Shown here piece by piece: positions 42,103 to 50,159 of a DNA stretch of 64,000 nucleotides. The notes beneath the pieces were generated by a model. That model had not been told where the DNA came from and did no database searches. It saw only the letters and a program-made list of their open reading frames with translations. A program made the translations under genes and the position numbers. Origin of the DNA: Marivita sp. (GTDB taxonomy: Bacteria; Pseudomonadota; Alphaproteobacteria; Rhodobacterales; Rhodobacteraceae); NCBI RefSeq assembly GCF_022763305.1, contig NZ_JALEGT010000085.1:1-64000 (forward strand). Reading direction: 5' to 3'. Every line of letters begins with the position of its first letter. The first letter of the stretch is position 1.

Positions 42103-43365
42103 TCAGTTCAGCGACGCCATGAAGTCATTCACTTCTGTCAGCGAGAGATATTTCTGCTCTTCGATGCCGCTTTCCGAGAAGACCCATGTCACGGCCGGCG
42201 CGGACACGTCCCCGTTCCTGTCGAACTGCACATTCCCGGTTGCGCCCTGGTAGGACACCGTGCCGCCGCCATCGAGAACCTCTTTCGCCTTGGCAAAACC
42301 TGCTGCATCGGCGGTGACGGGCGTGCCGTTCGGATCGGTGATCGCACCGATCTTGGCCGCGATATCGGCCCCTGTTGCATCCTTGCCCGCCGCGTGCATC
42401 GCCATGAGGGCAATCATGGTGGCGTCATAGCTGTTGGCCAGACCCGGACCGTTGGGGGGACCGTCGAACTTTGCGGTGTAGGCCGCGACAAACGCATCAG
42501 CGGAGTCGGTGCGCGGAGACGCCGTGTCGGTGCCGGTGAAGTTGCCGAGGAACTGCATGCCGACATTGTCGCGGAACTCGTCGGACTTGAGCGCATTGGC
42601 GGCGATCATGTTCTGCGTCCCACCAAGCGAGATCCACTCGCGGACGACCTGAGTGCCTTCCTTCGGATAGAGCGCCATGTAGATCGCTTCGGGATTGCCC
42701 TTCAGCGCCTCTGTGACTTCGGCGCGGAACGAGGCCTGCCCGTCATTGATGGCGATGGAGGCGGTGACGTCTATGCCGAGCGCCTTGAGGTCGTCGGCAA
42801 CCAGACCGCCGATGTCCTGTCCCCAGTCGTCGTTCTTGTAGAACACGGCCACGGATTTGTAGCCCGCATCGCGCGCCACCATGGCGCCGACAGCGGCCTG
42901 CACGCCGGATGTGGCGAAGGTGCGGTAGAAGAGACCGTTGGTCTTGCCCTCTTCGGCCAGACGGGTGAACGCGGTCGAGGACGAGCAGCAGGACATCTGC
43001 ATCACGCCTGCGGGCACCGTGACCGAGGTCAGGATGGGCATGGACACGCCCGAGGACACAGCTCCCAGCAACAGTTGAACGCCATCCAGATCGACCAGCG
43101 CCTTGGCGGCGTCCACGCCGACCTTGGGATCGACCTGCGTATCGCGCAGCACCATTTCGATCTGGCAGCCCGCAACACCGCCGGTCTCGTTCGCGATGTC
43201 CACGGCATATTGCGCGGTGGCCGCAATCGGTTTGCCCCAATCCACCGAGGTCGGCAGCACGGCACCGATCTTGGTCGTGCAATCCTGTGCGGCTGCGTCC
43301 GTGCCGAGGCTGGCAAACCCGGCAGCAAGGCCCAATGCGAGGGCCGAGGTCTTAAGTCCGTTCAT
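42103..43365 (-). CDS. Liv-type ABC transporter substrate-binding protein
   Basis: Periplasmic receptor of the HAAT family, 420 residues. Signal peptide: KTSALALGLAAGFASLGTDA with cleavage near AAA-QD. The mature protein begins CTTKIGAVLPTSVDWGKPIA and has QIEMVLRDTQVDPKVGVDAA, GAVSSGVSMPI, and YKNDDWGQDIGG, all typical of LivJ/K-like receptors. The odd MSCCSSSTAF (two adjacent Cys) replaces the usual ISPASTS-type ligand loop. It is the last gene of the AKR-transport operon, and the ligand is unknown, not necessarily an amino acid. Confidence 0.88.
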   Translation of the reverse strand: MNGLKTSALALGLAAGFASLGTDAAAQDCTTKIGAVLPTSVDWGKPIAATAQYAVDIANETGGVAGCQIEMVLRDTQVDPKVGVDAAKALVDLDGVQLLLGAVSSGVSMPILTSVTVPAGVMQMSCCSSSTAFTRLAEEGKTNGLFYRTFATSGVQAAVGAMVARDAGYKSVAVFYKNDDWGQDIGGLVADDLKALGIDVTASIAINDGQASFRAEVTEALKGNPEAIYMALYPKEGTQVVREWISLGGTQNMIAANALKSDEFRDNVGMQFLGNFTGTDTASPRTDSADAFVAAYTAKFDGPPNGPGLANSYDATMIALMAMHAAGKDATGADIAAKIGAITDPNGTPVTADAAGFAKAKEVLDGGGTVSYQGATGNVQFDRNGDVSAPAVTWVFSESGIEEQKYLSLTEVNDFMASLN

Positions 43366-43383
43366 TCCATAACTCCCAGTTCT

Positions 43384-44334
43384 TCATTTGTTGGGCCGTG
43401 CCGATTGTGACACGACCAGTTTTTCCGGGAAGAGCCCCTGTGGTCGCCACAGAAGCATCCCCACGATCACGAAGCCGATCAGCACGAACTGGATCGACCC
43501 GGTATAGAGCTGCACCTCCAGCGGTGCGAAGCGCGACAAGGCCCAACCGCTGGCCGTCCATGCGGCCCAGATCAGGAAGGTCCCCATCACCGCGCCCTTG
43601 TTGTTGCCTGCACCGCCGACGATCAGCATCGCCCAGATCTGGAAGGTGAGGATCGGCAGCACATCCTGTGGGCTGATGAAGGCATAAAAGGTGGCGTAGA
43701 GTCCACCGGCAAGGCCCATGATCACCGACCCGGCCACAAAGGACGTGAGACGGATGCGCGAGGGCGATTTGCCCAGCGATTGCGCGGCGGTCTCGTCTTC
43801 GCGGATGGCGCGCAGCAGCCGCCCGAACGGGGATTGGATCAGCCGTTCGAGGAAGATGTAGGTTGCGATCAGCAGGATCAGGACAAAGACAAAGAACGCG
43901 AGGTTGTAGGTGAACCCGTTGCCGAGCGTTTCCCGGAGCGGGCGTTCGAAGCCCCGGATGCCCTGCGCCCCGCCCAAAGCGTCGGTGTTGCGCATCACGG
44001 TCTCGAAGGCGACGGCGACGCCGAAGGTTGCGATGGCGAGGTAGTCGTGCCTGAGGCGGATCGTCAGCAGCCCGACGATCCAGGCGACGATCCCGGCGCA
44101 GACCATGCCTCCGAAAAGGGCCAGCAGGTAGGGAAGGCCGAACCCGCCCAACTGCCCGGCCTGGGGCGTACCGCCAAGGATCAGCGTGCCATAAGCCCCC
44201 GCCCCGAAGAACGCGACGACGCCGCCGTTGAAAAGGCCGGTGTTGCCCCATTGCAGGTTCAGGCCCATCACGGCGATGGACAGGATCGACGCCACGGTGG
44301 CGAAGAAGACGAGGTAGGAGATGACGCCGATCAT
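43384..44334 (-). CDS. Liv-type ABC transporter permease (LivM-like)
   Basis: A 316-residue permease with about nine or ten helices. It shows ALNLQWGNTGLFN-type start (GLNLQWGNTGLFNGGVVAFF), GAYGTLILGG, RAIREDETAAQSLGKSPSRI (the EAA-like cytoplasmic loop), and LPILTFQIWAMLIVGGAGNN. These identify the LivM family. It overlaps the LivH-like gene by four bases. Confidence 0.9.
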   Translation of the reverse strand: MIGVISYLVFFATVASILSIAVMGLNLQWGNTGLFNGGVVAFFGAGAYGTLILGGTPQAGQLGGFGLPYLLALFGGMVCAGIVAWIVGLLTIRLRHDYLAIATFGVAVAFETVMRNTDALGGAQGIRGFERPLRETLGNGFTYNLAFFVFVLILLIATYIFLERLIQSPFGRLLRAIREDETAAQSLGKSPSRIRLTSFVAGSVIMGLAGGLYATFYAFISPQDVLPILTFQIWAMLIVGGAGNNKGAVMGTFLIWAAWTASGWALSRFAPLEVQLYTGSIQFVLIGFVIVGMLLWRPQGLFPEKLVVSQSARPNK

Positions 44335-45245
44335 GTGCGCTCTTCCCCGAAGAGCCCATGTGGCCGAAGGATCAGCACGGCAAGGATGATGAGGAAAGGC
44401 ACCGCCGGGCTGTAACCCGATGGCAGGAGCACCAGAGCGAGGTTTGAGGCGAGGCCCACGATGAACCCACCCAGCACCGCGCCATATATGCTGCCGATGC
44501 CACCAACGATGGTGGCGGCAAAGATCGGCAACACCAGATCGCGGCCCAGCACCGGGCTGATCTGGTTGGTCAAGCCGTAGAACACACCTGCGGCGGCCGC
44601 GAGCCCGCCGCCGATCAGCCAGATCAGAACGATCATGCGGCTGAGATTGATGCCCGACACCTGAGCCAGCGTCGGGTTCTCAGCCACCGCGCGCAGGGAA
44701 TAGCCGAAGGTCGTGCGCGACAGGACGAGATGCAGGATGAACATGATCAGCAGCGCCGCCACCAGCGTGAACACCTGATCCGGCTTGATCAGCAGGAACG
44801 GATCGCGGCTGACGACGATGGCGAAGACGATGTCCTGCGAATAGAGCTTTGGGTTCAGGCCAAAGATCAGGCCAAGGATGTTGCGGATGATCATGGCCAC
44901 GCCGAAGGAGGCAAAGACCATCGACAACTCGCCGCCCTTGGCGCGGACGCGTTTGAACACCAGCTTGTCGATCACCACAGCCGACAGACCCGTCAGCGCC
45001 ATCGAGAGCAAAAGCGCTAGCGTCAGCGACCATGTGAGGCTGAGAGGCGGGATCGCCTCGGCCAGTGCGGGGTGGATCGCACCGAAGAGGCCGTCAAACA
45101 CCAATGCAGCATAGGCGCCGATGGAGAGCAGTTCGGCATGCGAGAAATTGGCGAAGCGCAGCATGTGCATCGCCATCGTCAGGCCAATCGCCCCCAGCGA
45201 CAGGATCGAACCAACCAGCACTCCGTCAACAAGGTTCTGGATCAT
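44331..45245 (-). CDS. Liv-type ABC transporter permease (LivH-like)
   Basis: A 304-residue permease with about eight helices. Family marks are GSILSLGAIGLTMAMHMLRF, ANFSHAELLSIGAYAALVF, and GYSLRAVAENPTLAQVSGIN (cytoplasmic coupling loop), then FAATIVGGIGSIYGAVLGGF. The first ten residues (MIQNLVDGVL) match LivH. Overlaps the LivF-like ATPase by four bases. Confidence 0.9.
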   Translation of the reverse strand: MIQNLVDGVLVGSILSLGAIGLTMAMHMLRFANFSHAELLSIGAYAALVFDGLFGAIHPALAEAIPPLSLTWSLTLALLLSMALTGLSAVVIDKLVFKRVRAKGGELSMVFASFGVAMIIRNILGLIFGLNPKLYSQDIVFAIVVSRDPFLLIKPDQVFTLVAALLIMFILHLVLSRTTFGYSLRAVAENPTLAQVSGINLSRMIVLIWLIGGGLAAAAGVFYGLTNQISPVLGRDLVLPIFAATIVGGIGSIYGAVLGGFIVGLASNLALVLLPSGYSPAVPFLIILAVLILRPHGLFGEERT

Positions 45246-45967
45246 GCCGATGCCACCCGTTTGCCGCCAAGGTAGATTTGGCCAACCACCGGATCGCTCA
45301 GCAGATCCTGCGCCGCGCCGTCGACCTGGTTGCGGCCATCGGCAAGGATGTAGCAGTGATCCGCCAACCGCAGCGCCTGTTTGACGTTCTGTTCAACGAG
45401 CAGGATCGTCACGCCCTGTTCGGTCAGGGCACGAATGTATTCCAGCACCTCCTGCGCCGCCTTGGGTGACAGCCCGGCAGACGGTTCGTCCATCAGGATC
45501 ACCTTTGGGTCGATGGCGAGCGCCATCGCCACGGCAAGGAACTGGCGTTGCCCACCGGAGAGGGCGCCCGCCTTTTCGGTCTGTTTGTCAGCCAGAGCCG
45601 GGAAGCGGGTGAACAGCGCTTCGCGCCGCGCTGCGGCCTCTTTCCCGGCATTGCGCAGCACCAGATCGAGGTTCTGTCGGATCGTCAGCGAGCGGAAGAT
45701 GTTGTCGGATTGCGGGACGTAGGCCACGCCCAGCGCGCCCATACGGTCGGGGCGCGGGTTGGTGATCTCGGCCCCGTTCAGGTGGACCGTGCCGCCCGAC
45801 ACCGGCACCAGCCCGGCAATCGCCTTGATCAGCGTGGATTTCCCCGCACCGTTGGGGCCGATGATGACCGTCACTTTGGCCGCTTGGGCGGTCAGCGACA
45901 CGCCTTTGAGGATGGGCAGGTCCGGCACGTAGCCCGCGACGACATTCCGTGCCACCAGCGCCGTCAT
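45242..45967 (-). CDS. Liv-type ABC transporter ATP-binding protein (LivF-like)
   Basis: A 241-residue ATPase: Walker [28 protein letters not shown] (Q-loop), signature ALSGGQRQ, Walker B VILMDEPSAGLSP, and VEQNVKQAL in the switch region, which is the LivF hallmark. Works with the LivG-like ATPase as a heterodimer. Overlaps it by four bases. Confidence 0.9.
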   Translation of the reverse strand: MTALVARNVVAGYVPDLPILKGVSLTAQAAKVTVIIGPNGAGKSTLIKAIAGLVPVSGGTVHLNGAEITNPRPDRMGALGVAYVPQSDNIFRSLTIRQNLDLVLRNAGKEAAARREALFTRFPALADKQTEKAGALSGGQRQFLAVAMALAIDPKVILMDEPSAGLSPKAAQEVLEYIRALTEQGVTILLVEQNVKQALRLADHCYILADGRNQVDGAAQDLLSDPVVGQIYLGGKRVASA

Positions 45968-46743
45968 TCGACCTGCGCCCCCAGATAGGCATCAAGAAGA
46001 ACGGGATTGTTCTGCGCCTCTTCGGCGGTGCCTTCGAAAACCTTGCGCCCTTCGGCCAGGGCGATCACCGGGTCGCAATGCTGCATGACGAAATCCATGT
46101 CATGTTCGATGATGACAAAGGTTTTGCCGCCGCGATTCAGTTCCTCGATTTTCTCGATCAGAGTCCGTGTCAGGGACGGGTTCACCCCGGCGGCGGGTTC
46201 GTCCAGCAGGATCAGCTTGGGATCACCCATCAGGATGCGGGCCAGTTCCAGAAGCTTCATCTGCCCACCCGAGATTTGCCCCGCCGCCTGATCGGCCAAT
46301 GGGGCGAGCGTAACGAAATCCAGCACCTCCATCGCGCGTTTGCGAATGGCCGCCTCCTGATCACGGACCTTGGCAGCGCCAAAGAACGGCCCCCAAAGGC
46401 GCTCGCCCATCTGCGCCTTGGGCGCGAGCATGACGTTTTCCAGAACGCTCATTCGCGAAAATGGGCGCGGGATCTGGAAGGTGCGACCAAGGCCAAGGCT
46501 GAACAGGGCGTCGGGTGCGAACTCGGTCACGTCCTGACCGTCGAGATGGACGGTGCCGCTGGTCGGCTTCAGCATCCCGGTCAGCACGTTGAAGAGCGTG
46601 GTCTTGCCAGCCCCATTGGGGCCGATCAGGCCCGTGATCGTCCCTGCCCTCATGTCGAGAGACACGTCGTTGACCGCACGGAACTCGCCGAAGGTCTTGC
46701 TGACATTCCGGATGCTGAGGATCGGTTCAGCCATGCTACCCAT
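45964..46743 (-). CDS. Liv-type ABC transporter ATP-binding protein (LivG-like)
   Basis: A 259-residue ATPase: GLIGPNGAGKTTLFNVLTGM, GLGRTFQIPRPFSRMSVLEN (LivG-specific), signature ISGGQMKLLE, LILLDEPAAGVNP, and the switch IEHDMDFVMQHCD. Two starts are possible: ATG 46743, overlapping the AKR stop by eight bases, or ATG 46734, one base behind that stop. Confidence 0.9.
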   Translation of the reverse strand: MGSMAEPILSIRNVSKTFGEFRAVNDVSLDMRAGTITGLIGPNGAGKTTLFNVLTGMLKPTSGTVHLDGQDVTEFAPDALFSLGLGRTFQIPRPFSRMSVLENVMLAPKAQMGERLWGPFFGAAKVRDQEAAIRKRAMEVLDFVTLAPLADQAAGQISGGQMKLLELARILMGDPKLILLDEPAAGVNPSLTRTLIEKIEELNRGGKTFVIIEHDMDFVMQHCDPVIALAEGRKVFEGTAEEAQNNPVLLDAYLGAQVE

Positions 46744-47806
46744 GCACCGCGTCGTTCGGGTTGGTGTTCAAGTTGTATTTCATGATCCGGCCATGCCGCC
46801 CCGTCCGGTCGCGTTCGAGGGAATAGACATCACCCTTGGGGCCATCCGCCAGATCGAGCACGGCGTTCAGCGTGGCGTGATCTTCGGCATCGAGTGCGAA
46901 GGCGAAAGTCTGGAGGGTCTGCGGCAGGTGCCGGGCATAACGCGCGCCGACGATCCCGGCGGCGACCTGCGGCTGGTCCAGCACCCAGCGGGTGGCGACC
47001 GCCGAAAGGGACACGCCATGTTTGTCGCCGACGGTTTTCAGCGCCTTGAGCAGAGCCTGGAAGCGGTCCCAAGGGCCGAATTCGTCGATGATGAGGCGAT
47101 ACTTGATCAGGCTGCGGTTTTCGAACTGGAACCCGGGGTCGGGTTCGCCCAGCCATTTTTCGGTGATGAAGCCGCCGGCGAGCGTGCCGTAGCAGATCAG
47201 TTGCAGATCGTTGGCGGCAGCCCAGTCGGTCAGTCCGTTGGCGGGGCGGCGATCAAGCACGGAATACTGCACCTGCGCCGAGGCGATATCGAACCCGGCA
47301 TCGACAAAAGGCTGCATCGCCTGCCGGTCCCAGTTGGTGGTGCCGAGGTTCTTGATCTTGCCCTCTTTGCGCAGGTCCTTCAGCACATCGACAGCCTCGA
47401 CCGCATTGCCGATGCCGAGATCCCACCAGAAGAACTGCACCAGATCGAGTTGGTCGATCTTCAGACGTTGAAGCGAGCGGTCGACGATGGCCGTCACCTC
47501 GTCTGGCCGGAGGTCAGCCAGCCTCGTGAGGTCAGGCACCAGCTTGGTATGCACGCAGACTCGGTCCGCCACAGATGCCCCACGCCGGGCGCGCAGGTCG
47601 GCGATGAAGTCTCCGATCATCTCTTCGACGCCAGTGTAGATGTCGGCGCAGTCGAAGGTGAAGAGACCAGCGTCGACGAACGCCTCCATGTCGCGGATCG
47701 CCTGCGCGCGGTCCACCGGGCCGTGGTCGCCCGCCAGTTGCCAGCCGCCGCGAATGACACGGGCGATGGTATGGCCGGGGCGAAGGTCGATGGTTTCAAC
47801 GCTCAT
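46736..47806 (-). CDS. aldo/keto reductase with Phe at the catalytic His position
   Basis: A 356-residue member of the aldo/keto reductase barrel family. The tetrad is Asp52 and Tyr57 (FDCADIYTG), Lys88 (VHTKL), but LVQFFWWD puts Phe126 where AKRs usually have His (LQxHW). The C-terminus has QAALKALKTV-like helix, SAVATRWVLDQPQV and GARYARHL for cofactor binding. The start ATG 47806 overlaps the preceding stop as ATGA. It is second in the operon before the importer, and only about 40 percent alike to the divergent AKR by eye. Substrate unknown. Confidence 0.82.
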   Translation of the reverse strand: MSVETIDLRPGHTIARVIRGGWQLAGDHGPVDRAQAIRDMEAFVDAGLFTFDCADIYTGVEEMIGDFIADLRARRGASVADRVCVHTKLVPDLTRLADLRPDEVTAIVDRSLQRLKIDQLDLVQFFWWDLGIGNAVEAVDVLKDLRKEGKIKNLGTTNWDRQAMQPFVDAGFDIASAQVQYSVLDRRPANGLTDWAAANDLQLICYGTLAGGFITEKWLGEPDPGFQFENRSLIKYRLIIDEFGPWDRFQALLKALKTVGDKHGVSLSAVATRWVLDQPQVAAGIVGARYARHLPQTLQTFAFALDAEDHATLNAVLDLADGPKGDVYSLERDRTGRHGRIMKYNLNTNPNDAVHG

Positions 47807-48177
47807 GTCTGGACTTTCCAATAGGGTGTGCTGCGCTGGTCCGGCAGGCCCGTGGTTTCAGAGTGGCGGAAGGTGCGTTTGCCCGTGCGTGTCACCCGGA
47901 ACCGACCGCCGCAATTCGGGTCGGGGCAGGCGATCTCGGCGTCGGTGGACATCCAGTCGTTTGGGGAGGTCGGGCGTTGCTTGGCGGGTAGCAGAGGCAA
48001 CAAAGCGGCCAGCGCGTACATCGACACTTTCTGCTGCCCGTCGAAGATCAGCAATTCGCCTTCGACGCGGAAGCTTTCGCCTTCGATGTGTCGGCACACG
48101 GATGTGCGGTCGCCCACCACCGTTTCGACGCGCAGGTCATAAAGCCAGAAGTCGTCCGCGTCCTGCGCCGCGCTCAT
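47803..48177 (-). CDS. TIGR04076-like small protein
   Basis: A 124-residue protein that resembles the uncharacterised TIGR04076 family: YDLRVETVVGDRTSVCRHIE, GESFRV, ALAALLPLLPAKQRPTSPND, and CPDPNCGGRFRVTRTG. The Cys-x-His pair at the start and CPDP near the end are family landmarks; metal binding is possible but unproven. I prefer ATG 48177, which has GGGGA before it; the ATG at 48225 would sit inside the palindrome at 48220-48231. First gene of the operon. Confidence 0.65.
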   Translation of the reverse strand: MSAAQDADDFWLYDLRVETVVGDRTSVCRHIEGESFRVEGELLIFDGQQKVSMYALAALLPLLPAKQRPTSPNDWMSTDAEIACPDPNCGGRFRVTRTGKRTFRHSETTGLPDQRSTPYWKVQT

Positions 48178-48219
48178 CGTTCCCCAGTGCGCGGTTTCGC
48201 GCAGTTGTTCCCTGTTGTT

Positions 48220-48231
48220 AACCATATGGTT
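48220..48231. promoter_or_regulatory. 12-bp palindrome in the divergent control region
   Basis: AACCATATGGTT is a perfect palindrome between the TIGR04076-like gene (start 48177) and the AKR-Rid fusion (start 48304). Position and symmetry fit an operator for a dimeric regulator controlling both transcription units. No regulator gene is in the cluster. Confidence 0.5.
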
Positions 48232-48303
48232 GCTGGGATCTTTCGGGGTTGTCAAACGGGTTCGGGGCGGCAACTCATGGGCAGACAGCCGAAAGGACCG
48301 CTT

Positions 48304-49752
48304 GTGACCCAGCCTGACAGTATCGCCCTGAGTGACCGCCTGACGATCCGCCGTGCACTTGTGGGGCTGTGGCAGGTGGCCGATATCGAGAAAGACGGCG
48401 ACATCATCGACCCCGAGGTGGGCGCGGATCATCTTGCGGCCTATGCGGATGCCGGGTTCGACAGTTTCGACATGGCGGATCATTACGGGACAGCTGAGAT
48501 CATCACAGGCGCGCTCTTGAACCGTGGGGTCAAGGCCACTGTCGGTACCAAGTGGTGTCCTGTACCCGGCCCGATGACGGCGGAGGTGGTGCGCGCCGGG
48601 GTGCAGGAACGGCTGGACCGGCTGGGCGTGGATCGGGTCGATCTGCTGCAATTCCACTGGTGGAGCTTCGAGCACCCGGCATGGCTCGACGCGCTGCACG
48701 AGATGGCCAAACTGCGCGAGGAGGGTCTGATCGGCGAGATCGGGCTGACCAATTTCGATGCCGCGCACCTGCATCTGGCGCTGGCGGACGGGATCCCGAT
48801 TGTCAGCAACCAGGTGCCCTGCTCGCTTCTGGATCGCCGCGCGACCGGGCCTTTGTCGGAAGTTTGTGCCGCGTGGGGCGTGAAGCTTTTGTGCTACGGC
48901 ACGTTGCAGGGCGGGTTCCTGTCGGAGCGTTGGCTGGGCAAGCCGGAACCGGCCGAAATCACCGACTGGAGCAAGATGAAGTACAAGCGCTTCATCGACC
49001 ATGCCGGGGGATGGGACGCGTATCAGACGGTTTTACAGGCGGCGGTGGATGTGGCGGCCAAGCATGGCGTGTCCATTGCCAATGTCGCAACGCGCTGGGT
49101 GCTCGAGAACGACGCAGTTGCCGGGGTCATCATCGGCGCGCGTCTGGGCGAGGCGCGGCATACGGACGATAACCTAAAGCTGTTCCGGTTTGCGCTGGAC
49201 GAAGAGGATCACGCGCGCCTGAACGCGGCCTTTGCCGTGACCACGCCCCTGCCCGGCGATTGCGGTGATGAATACCGCAAGCCGCCCTTCCTGACGGCAA
49301 GCGGCGATCTGAGTCACCACCTCGACACGATGCCTTTGGCCGTCACGGTCGAGGACGTGCCCGGCAGGCCCGGCGAAAAGCGGGTGCTTTCGGGCAGCGA
49401 GTGGGAGGACATTGCGGGTTACTGCCGCGCGCATCGGATCGGGGACCGCGTGTTTGTCTCGGGCACGACGGCAACCGCAGGTCTGAGCCACGCCGTTGCT
49501 CCAAAAGACGCAGGCGCACAAACGACCTTCATCCTCGACAAGATCAGCGCCGCACTGACCGCGCTTGGGGCGTCGATGGAGGATGTCGTGCGGACGCGGG
49601 TCTACCTGAGCGATGCCGATGATGTGCTTGCCGTGTCAAAGGCGCATGGGCGCATCTTTGCGGACATCAAACCGGCCAACACGCTGTTCCAGATCGGTCA
49701 GTTGATCGGTGACTACAAGGTCGAGATCGAGGCCGAAGCGATACTCCGGTAA
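48304..49752 (+). CDS. aldo/keto reductase-Rid domain fusion protein
   Basis: One ORF of 482 residues with two domains. Residues 1-320 are an aldo/keto reductase with a full tetrad: Asp56 and Tyr61 (FDMADHYG), Lys83 (GTKW), His118 (LLQFHWWS), plus cofactor motif NVATRWVLENDAVAGVIIGA. Residues 350-482 are a RidA/YjgF-like trimer-forming domain (YCRAHRIGDRVFVSGTTATA, SMEDVVRTRVYLSD, VEIEAEA). The Arg that RidA uses for imine hydrolysis is Asn459 here (PANTLFQIG). GTG 48304 has AAAGGA seven bases upstream; ATG 48277 is an alternative. Divergent from the transport operon. Confidence 0.82.
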   Translation: MTQPDSIALSDRLTIRRALVGLWQVADIEKDGDIIDPEVGADHLAAYADAGFDSFDMADHYGTAEIITGALLNRGVKATVGTKWCPVPGPMTAEVVRAGVQERLDRLGVDRVDLLQFHWWSFEHPAWLDALHEMAKLREEGLIGEIGLTNFDAAHLHLALADGIPIVSNQVPCSLLDRRATGPLSEVCAAWGVKLLCYGTLQGGFLSERWLGKPEPAEITDWSKMKYKRFIDHAGGWDAYQTVLQAAVDVAAKHGVSIANVATRWVLENDAVAGVIIGARLGEARHTDDNLKLFRFALDEEDHARLNAAFAVTTPLPGDCGDEYRKPPFLTASGDLSHHLDTMPLAVTVEDVPGRPGEKRVLSGSEWEDIAGYCRAHRIGDRVFVSGTTATAGLSHAVAPKDAGAQTTFILDKISAALTALGASMEDVVRTRVYLSDADDVLAVSKAHGRIFADIKPANTLFQIGQLIGDYKVEIEAEAILR

Positions 49753-49784
49753 GTGCGCCGCACCTCGGTTCTTTGACGGACAGT

Positions 49785-49812
49785 CAAAAGGCCCCGGATC
49801 AAGCCCGGGGCC
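49785..49812 (-). terminator. intrinsic terminator of ubiK
   Basis: GGCCCCGG (49790-49797) and CCGGGGCC (49805-49812) pair around a seven-base loop; on the minus strand the stem is followed by TTTTG. It lies seven bases after the ubiK stop and 38-60 bases beyond the stop of the convergent AKR-Rid gene. Confidence 0.8.
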
Positions 49813-49819
49813 CGTGTCT

Positions 49820-50065
49820 TTATTTCTGTGCCGCTTCGAGCGCGTCGAGACGGGCCTTGAGCGTTTCGTTTTCCTCGCGCGCTTTCATCGCCATCGCGCG
49901 GACGGCATCGAATTCCTCGCGAGTCACGAAATCGCGGTCGGCCAACCACCGGTCGATCATCGACTTCATCGCGGTTTCCGCTTCTTCCTTGGCGCCCTGC
50001 GCCACACCCATCGCGTTGGTCATGAGCTGCGACAGGTCTTCGAATACCTTGTTACGGGTTTGCAT
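49820..50065 (-). CDS. ubiK: UbiK-family accessory protein (BMFP domain)
   Basis: An 81-residue, largely helical protein. The N-terminal half FEDLSQLMTNAMGVAQGAKE then EAETAMKSMIDRWLADRDFV, and the C-terminal coiled coil MAMKAREENETLKARLDALE are the BMFP/YqiC pattern. In enterobacteria UbiK helps assemble the ubiquinone-synthesis complex; the protein also fuses membranes in vitro. Divergent from lgt. Confidence 0.85.
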   Translation of the reverse strand: MQTRNKVFEDLSQLMTNAMGVAQGAKEEAETAMKSMIDRWLADRDFVTREEFDAVRAMAMKAREENETLKARLDALEAAQK

Positions 50066-50159
50066 GAGATGCCTCCGGCGTTTGCTTGACCTCTATATGG
50101 GCTGGAGACCCTTTGGGCACAAGGTTGACTTCGCCGCAGAGCAATGAGCATCTGCGCGC

